NCBI GenBank assembly: GCA_018399745.1
Contig: JAGYNZ010000021.1
Span: forward strand, 1-50,020
Origin: Deltaproteobacteria bacterium
GTDB taxonomy: Bacteria; Desulfobacterota; Dissulfuribacteria; Dissulfuribacterales; UBA3076
DNA length: 50,020 nucleotides
Reading direction: 5' to 3'
The translations under genes were made by a program, and so were the position numbers. Below the pieces are notes generated by a model that saw only the letters and a list, made by a program, of their open reading frames with translations, did not search any database and was not told the origin of the DNA. Positions 46,288-50,020 of the stretch are shown here, in pieces. Every line of letters begins with the position of its first letter. Positions within the stretch are counted from its first letter, which is position 1.

Positions 46288-46315
46288 TTTTTTTATTTCG
46301 CTGACAATACCAAAA

Positions 46316-46942
46316 TTATTTATTGATACCTAACGCATTAACTATGATTGGTTCCAGTTCGTCCCCGGTTACCATGCCAGTATAGTGTTTGAGAATTCGA
46401 TGTTCTTTGTCAATTAAAAAAGATGCCGGAAGGGCGTAGATATTTCCGTAGTCCCTTATCACTTTTGATGTGGCAAGAAGTATGGGGTAGTTAATACTTA
46501 ATGCCTGAACAAATCCAGGAAGGATTCTTTTCCAATTTTGATCAACAGATATCCCGATAACGGCAAAACCTTTCGGACCATATTTGTCTTGCAAAATAAC
46601 GAAGTCAGGGATTTCTGTTCTGCAGGGAGGGCAGTTAGTGGCAAAAAAGTTAATAAGTACTACCTGCCCTTTATATTCAGACAGATTTACAGATTCGTCC
46701 TGGAGATTAAGTAGTGTAAAATCAGGCGCCTTGGAAGGACCCTCACCGCCCTGACATGATGGGAACAAAATTATTCCCAGGAGAGACAGAAAAAAGCAGT
46801 TTAATATCGGACGACCTACTTTTAAAATCCATCTGTGCTGGGGACTCCTGTTACTGGGACATGGCAATTTTCTCCACAATCCAAAATTTTTTAAAAATGC
46901 GTTCCAAAAACCATGTGCCAAAATTGAGTTGGCCTTAACCAT
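46316..46942 (-). CDS. TlpA/ResA-like thioredoxin-fold lipoprotein
   Basis: 208 residues from ATG 46942. A hydrophobic stretch ends in the lipobox LFPSC (59-63), so the mature protein would be a lipoprotein. The domain has APDFTLLNLQDESVNLSEYKGQVVLINFFATNCPPC with the active-site CPPC at 104-107, and ALPASFLIDKE with the cis-Pro loop. Such proteins reduce disulfides, often for cytochrome c maturation. The 45 residues before the hydrophobic stretch are unusually long for a signal; a later TTG may be the real start. Its ATG lies inside the last codons of the creatininase gene. Confidence 0.85.
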   Translation of the reverse strand: MVKANSILAHGFWNAFLKNFGLWRKLPCPSNRSPQHRWILKVGRPILNCFFLSLLGIILFPSCQGGEGPSKAPDFTLLNLQDESVNLSEYKGQVVLINFFATNCPPCRTEIPDFVILQDKYGPKGFAVIGISVDQNWKRILPGFVQALSINYPILLATSKVIRDYGNIYALPASFLIDKEHRILKHYTGMVTGDELEPIIVNALGINK

Positions 46943-47654
46943 CAAAAGACTCGATTCTGTTTATCAGGCGTAGCAGGGCTTTAACTTCCTTCTGAAGCAA
47001 AGTTTTTCCCTTTTTAGAAGAGGCCTTGGAAGGATCACCCCATACGCCCCCGGGCCAGAACTTTTTTTTATCTCTAGCCAATATAGGTGTTGGAAAGGAT
47101 GGATACTCTTCCGGACTTGTACCATTTATGTGTGCTGACCTCAGGTGGAGCATTAATGAGGTCTCTACCTCACCCGCATGCGAGTCGTTTTCTGTTTCTA
47201 TGGTTTCGTCGCGAATTTCAGCTATCAGATCAAGGATGGATAATACTGCCACCCGGCTCTTTTCAAGATTGGATAGTATTTTTTCGCCTGCATCAATGAG
47301 CGCAGCCATGTGAGTACCACCGGCATGACCGGAAAGGAGTATAAAATTTCTGAGTCCTTGATTATAAAGTGATGTGACAATTTCTACGGCAAGCCTTTTC
47401 AGGGTATCTCCCGATATGGTAATTGTCCCGGCATGTTGACTTGTGCTTCTGCAAAGACCATACCATACTGGTGGCGCAACAAAAAGAGGACGATATTTGC
47501 TTGTTTCTTTGGACAATTCATAGGAATGGATCGTATCTGTTCCTAATGGCAGATGCTGTCCATGTTCCTCGACAGCACCAAAGGGAACTATAATAGTGCG
47601 AGTTTTCGTTAGGGCTTTTGTGAAGGCTGGCATTGTGAGTTCTTCTATAATCAT
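46935..47654 (-). CDS. Creatininase-family amidohydrolase
   Basis: 239 residues. GAVEEHGQHLPLGTD, SGHAGGTH and DSHAGEVETSLMLHL hold the metal-binding Glu, His and Asp of the creatininase fold. Members act on creatinine, formamides of flavin precursors or mycofactocin peptide; the substrate here is unknown. MIIEELTM is a normal family start, yet no ribosome-binding site precedes it and a -10-like box ends six bases upstream, so the mRNA may be leaderless. It overlaps the TlpA-like gene by eight bases. Confidence 0.88.
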   Translation of the reverse strand: MIIEELTMPAFTKALTKTRTIIVPFGAVEEHGQHLPLGTDTIHSYELSKETSKYRPLFVAPPVWYGLCRSTSQHAGTITISGDTLKRLAVEIVTSLYNQGLRNFILLSGHAGGTHMAALIDAGEKILSNLEKSRVAVLSILDLIAEIRDETIETENDSHAGEVETSLMLHLRSAHINGTSPEEYPSFPTPILARDKKKFWPGGVWGDPSKASSKKGKTLLQKEVKALLRLINRIESFDG

Positions 47655-47660
47655 GTGGGA

Positions 47661-47689
47661 AATCTACTTATTGTGATAAAATCTGTCAA
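47661..47689 (-). promoter_or_regulatory. Promoter of the creatininase-family gene
   Basis: On the minus strand TTGACA (47689-47684), 17 bases, TAGATT (47666-47661). The expected start of transcription is at or within a base or two of the ATG at 47654. Confidence 0.55.
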
Positions 47690-47699
47690 TTGATCAATT
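47688..47699. promoter_or_regulatory. Palindrome AATTGATCAATT touching the minus-strand -35 box
   Basis: A perfect 12-base palindrome whose end overlaps the TTGACA box of the creatininase promoter by two bases. Likely operator for a dimeric regulator. Confidence 0.45.
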
Positions 47700-47720
47700 C
47701 CGAATTTTATTTTAAAAAGC

Positions 47721-47750
47721 TTGCCACTGCTCAATAAATTGAGCTAATAT
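47721..47750 (+). promoter_or_regulatory. Plus-strand promoter with palindrome in its spacer
   Basis: TTGCCA (47721-47726), 18 bases, TAATAT (47745-47750), ahead of the gene at 47802. The spacer and its edge hold the inverted repeat GCTCAAT-AA-ATTGAGC (47729-47744), placed as a repressor site would be. Confidence 0.5.
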
Positions 47751-47801
47751 GTGTCAGACCTGTATTACATAAAAAATATTTTACGCAGGCAGGGGGTCTT
47801 T

Positions 47802-48101
47802 ATGGGCAAAGTTGTAAGTATGCGGGATAGAAAACGTTCTGGTCGAGGGCATGCCTACAGGCTGAAAAAGATTAAAGAAGAGCTGTCAGGTTATTATGGT
47901 ATTGATCTGGATTCCCTCATGGCTTCGGAACCTGTTTCCAACCTTTCTGTCGATCAATTTAACGAATTAACCGAATGTATACTTGTCACAATTGACGATT
48001 TTTGTGAGGAACACTCCAAAGTCACTGTTCATGATGTGCTCTACATACTTGAAAATGTAAAAGACATTGTCAGAGAAAACTCAGATGAAGAAGATGACTG
48101 A
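47802..48101 (+). CDS. Small hypothetical protein, basic head and acidic tail
   Basis: 99 residues from ATG 47802, with CAGGGGG upstream; a GTG at 47751 would add 17 residues. The first 30 residues are basic (MRDRKRSGRGHAYRLKK) and could bind nucleic acid, while the last ones are acidic (NSDEEDD). In between it looks helical, with FNELTECILVTIDDFCEEH. No family recognised. It faces away from the creatininase gene across the palindromic promoters. Confidence 0.6.
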   Translation: MGKVVSMRDRKRSGRGHAYRLKKIKEELSGYYGIDLDSLMASEPVSNLSVDQFNELTECILVTIDDFCEEHSKVTVHDVLYILENVKDIVRENSDEEDD

Positions 48102-48124
48102 TGGTTTGGTAGATAAATGTTCCA

Positions 48125-48584
48125 TTGATTATAATTGGCGGTATAGGCTTATTCGTATATTTGATTATGTTATTTTTGATTGTATTCAAAATTTTAATTT
48201 TGACCGGACTTTATTTTATAACGGGGATCAGAAATACATGCCAGCCTTTTCTTATACCGCTATTAATGAGCCAGAAAAGAGGCTCACAATGCAGTTTCAA
48301 ACCAGTTAGCAAACAAACATGCCAGCCTGATTATCATAAGATCACGCAACTATTAGGGATTAGATCATCGAGTAACAGTTCATTCGTTCAGAAAAAATTT
48401 CACCTATAAAATATACAGGTTCTGTAAAGATAACATTGTTGGGACCGCTGATTACACTGGCCAAAAGTCAATTGACAACTTGAAGGCTTATATGGAAAGC
48501 GCTCAGGAATCAAATTTAACAAGGCTAAATAGGTTGGATATGTCAGCAGTTCAGTGTGTGGCTAACATAGGACTGATAAAGTAA
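48125..48584 (+). pseudogene. Degenerate coding sequence, probably a frameshifted gene
   Basis: In frame with a TTG at 48125 there is a hydrophobic stretch, IIIGGIGLFVYLIMLFLIV, then a Cys-rich region up to QLLGIRSS. A second frame is open for 75 codons from 48357 to the TAA at 48584 (DHRVTVHSFRKNFTYKIYR, KSIDNLKAYMESAQE) without any good start. Joining them near 48356 gives one protein of about 150 residues. Neither frame has a ribosome-binding site. From here to 48728 a further short frameshifted stretch (ending SLNERIDAAMSKDTK) is visible, but nothing I can call a gene. Confidence 0.35.
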
Positions 48585-48728
48585 GAGGCAAAACTAATGG
48601 TATACTTATTGCTATATAACTTTGGCATAAGTTCCGAGCCAGAGCTATTGACCAGGGAGTCTGGATCGATCACTCAATGAAAGAATCGATGCGGCTATGT
48701 CTAAAGATACAAAGTAAGGAGAAACAAA

Positions 48729-48908
48729 ATGAAGGCCAAGATTGAAAACAACAAGCTTTATATCGAAATCGAAATTAATAAAGAACCCGTACCAAGTGCA
48801 TCTGGGAAGACCTCAATTGTGGCCAGTACCAGAGGAAATATTGTCACCGATGTCATGGTTGACGGCAAGCCTTTGACAATAGGGTTGAACGCGTACATCA
48901 AGAGGTAA
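48729..48908 (+). CDS. Small beta-rich hypothetical protein
   Basis: 59 residues, ATG at 48729 preceded by AAGGAG at ideal spacing. The sequence begins MKAKIENNKLYIEIEIN and continues PSASGKTSIVASTRGN and DGKPLTIGLNAYIKR. It has alternating hydrophobic residues and looks like a small beta fold. I recall similar small proteins in phage- or plasmid-derived gene sets, but cannot name a family. The shortness is offset by the strong start signal. Confidence 0.6.
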   Translation: MKAKIENNKLYIEIEINKEPVPSASGKTSIVASTRGNIVTDVMVDGKPLTIGLNAYIKR

Positions 48909-49026
48909 TTCTCGTTGTAAAATCACAGACTGGATGAATGTTTTCTGTGTCAGAATCAATAAAAGGTATAATTTTTGAATTACAAACGTTTTTAAGGGAG
49001 ATTTTAAGGCATAGGCGGAGGGTGTC

Positions 49027-49191
49027 ATGAAATCAGAAGTTTACAGTATTCCGGAGATAGGTGAGAAAAAGGTTAGGTGGCCAAAGGCTACTGACTTCTG
49101 TCCACGTTGTGGAAAGCCATTCGGTACAGATAAAAAATTGAGGTTGAAAGACGGTACCGTGGTCCATAAAGCTTGCGCAAGAAATAAATAA
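49027..49191 (+). CDS. Small zinc-finger-like protein
   Basis: 54 residues, ATG at 49027 after GGAGGG. FCPRCGKPFG and VVHKACARNK give a CxxC plus HxxxC set, enough to bind one zinc ion. No other domain. Possibly a nucleic-acid or protein-binding adaptor within the accessory stretch. Family not recognised. Confidence 0.6.
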   Translation: MKSEVYSIPEIGEKKVRWPKATDFCPRCGKPFGTDKKLRLKDGTVVHKACARNK

Positions 49192-49375
49192 GAATAACAA
49201 TTATAAATAAGAATGCAAAATACGGAATTTATATTTCCAAGCATGGTATAAGGATGTATGATCATTTTTTAAAAGGTAGAATAACTGGATTAACGGCTAT
49301 GAAGAGCGATGACATTTATTATCAGGCACAGGACGAGGATGAACGAATATATAAGACTAATAAAGGCGGTTTTGT

Positions 49376-49762
49376 ATGGCAAGAGTGGCTGTGGGAGGTT
49401 CTCGAAGTATAGAATCCTATGAATTGGTTCAAAACGTACTGAAACATTTGCTGATTGATGGAGACGTTGTACTTTCGGGGAATGCCCCTGGGGTTGATCG
49501 TTTGGGCGAACGCTATGCAAGTGAAGTAGGCCTCGAATGGAAGATTATACCTTCAGAGTGGGAGAAGCACGGGCTAAAGGCAACTATGATGAGAAATGAG
49601 GTACTGCTGAGGTCAGCTGATTTCGTGATAAATTTTTGGGATGGACGCTCTGAAGGGGCACATCATATGCTGGAGATATCCAGACGGGCGAAAAAACTTT
49701 TGGCTGAAGTGCGACCGGATGGTTATATAAAGCTCTTCCTGAATCCCAGACGATTGGCATAA
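49376..49762 (+). CDS. DUF2493 / SLOG-superfamily nucleotide-binding protein (YspA-like)
   Basis: 128 residues. GGSRSIESYELVQNVLKHLL at the start and VVLSGNAPGVDRLGERYASEVGLEWKIIPSEWEKHG follow the Rossmann-like SLOG fold of DUF2493. These proteins are thought to bind nucleotide-derived ligands and often lie in mobile or defence-linked gene sets. Start ATG 49376 has AAGGCGG upstream. Partner genes, if any, lie to the right. Confidence 0.8.
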   Translation: MARVAVGGSRSIESYELVQNVLKHLLIDGDVVLSGNAPGVDRLGERYASEVGLEWKIIPSEWEKHGLKATMMRNEVLLRSADFVINFWDGRSEGAHHMLEISRRAKKLLAEVRPDGYIKLFLNPRRLA

Positions 49763-49773
49763 TAATTCTCTGT

Positions 49774-50020
49774 ATGGAAGTGAATATTGTGACTCCTGAG
49801 GATGAAGCGATTATAACAGAATGGCATGGAAAGTTAGAAGGAGAAATTCGGATTGGTTTTCTACAGACAGAAGACCACCGCAGCAAGCAAATTCAGGCGT
49901 TCTGCCAAGATTTTAGCCGTCTGGCTCCCGGCGTCTTTATAGAAAGAGAGGATGCTGACGGCGAGCAGCTCCCGGGAATCAGTATCGGGGAAAACATAAG
50001 TTATAAGGCCGTCCCCTTGG
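49774..50020 (+). CDS. Thioredoxin-fold-like protein, N-terminal part (3' end outside window)
   Basis: The frame is open from ATG 49774 to the window edge, 82 codons. The stretch GEIRIGFLQTEDHRSKQIQAFCQDFSRLAP and then ENISYKAVPL resembles the N-terminal Trx-like domain of AhpF and related disulfide reductases, where a GxPxG/E loop follows. No CxxC is seen in this part. Starts at GTG 49780 or 49789 are also possible. Confidence 0.5.
   Translation, partial: MEVNIVTPEDEAIITEWHGKLEGEIRIGFLQTEDHRSKQIQAFCQDFSRLAPGVFIEREDADGEQLPGISIGENISYKAVPL

Noticed and set aside
49299-49412. 37-codon frame before the SLOG gene
   Set aside because: No ribosome-binding site and it overlaps the SLOG start by 37 bases. 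Kept out for lack of support.
1-50020. CRISPR array, rRNA, complete insertion sequence or prophage
   Set aside because: No regularly spaced repeats, rRNA stretches, transposase with terminal repeats or phage structural genes were seen on either strand.

Overview
The window looks like a chromosomal segment of an anaerobic, Gram-negative deltaproteobacterium of the Desulfobacterota (sulfate-reducer) type. This is an inference from gene content: an NADH-module-less complex I operon, a ubiA-ubiX-ubiD set that fits menaquinone synthesis by the futalosine route, pyrK-pyrD (class 1B), lipopolysaccharide core genes with MsbA, a stand-alone PocR domain protein, and the overall protein style. No 16S or other marker fixes the species.

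Region 1 (1-7668): the end of a short-chain dehydrogenase; a two-gene trehalose/disaccharide unit (beta-phosphoglucomutase fused to trehalose-6-phosphatase, then a GH65 phosphorylase); OsmC and PocR proteins on the minus strand; and a secreted protein. Region 2 (7669-22577): a lipopolysaccharide core/glycan cluster. It has a heptosyltransferase, a GT9-like protein, a B12-type radical SAM enzyme, two methyltransferases, two GT4 glycosyltransferases, a membrane glycosyltransferase, three WaaP-like kinase genes (one broken by a frameshift, one with two kinase domains) and, on the opposite strand, the lipid A flippase MsbA.

Region 3 (22674-27521): a decayed hydrolase-like gene, a TsaA/TrmO protein, an orphan RiPP-type radical SAM maturase, a DUF3795 protein and an AT-rich HD-GYP gene. 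The HD-GYP gene sits at the end of the minus-strand operon ubiD-ubiX-ubiA-pyrK-pyrD (27493-32156), whose leader holds the remains of a C_GCAxxG_C_C family gene. Region 4 (32605-44015): tRNA-Ala(GGC), a small conserved-looking protein, a structured leader with a good sigma70-like promoter, and the 11-gene operon nuoABCDHIJKLMN. NuoE, F and G are absent, so electrons must enter by another route or those genes lie elsewhere.

Region 5 (44047-50020): an unknown 340-residue protein, a DUF1232 protein, a HAD phosphatase, a TlpA-like lipoprotein overlapping a creatininase-family gene that may be leaderless, then an accessory stretch. That stretch holds degenerate coding sequence, two very small genes with good ribosome-binding sites, a SLOG-family protein and the start of a thioredoxin-fold protein.

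No CRISPR array, complete transposon or prophage structural gene was seen. The strongest points of interest are the kinase-rich lipopolysaccharide cluster with its G-run frameshift, the split version of a three-domain trehalose enzyme, the orphan RiPP maturase, and the palindrome-bearing divergent promoters near 47.7 kb.
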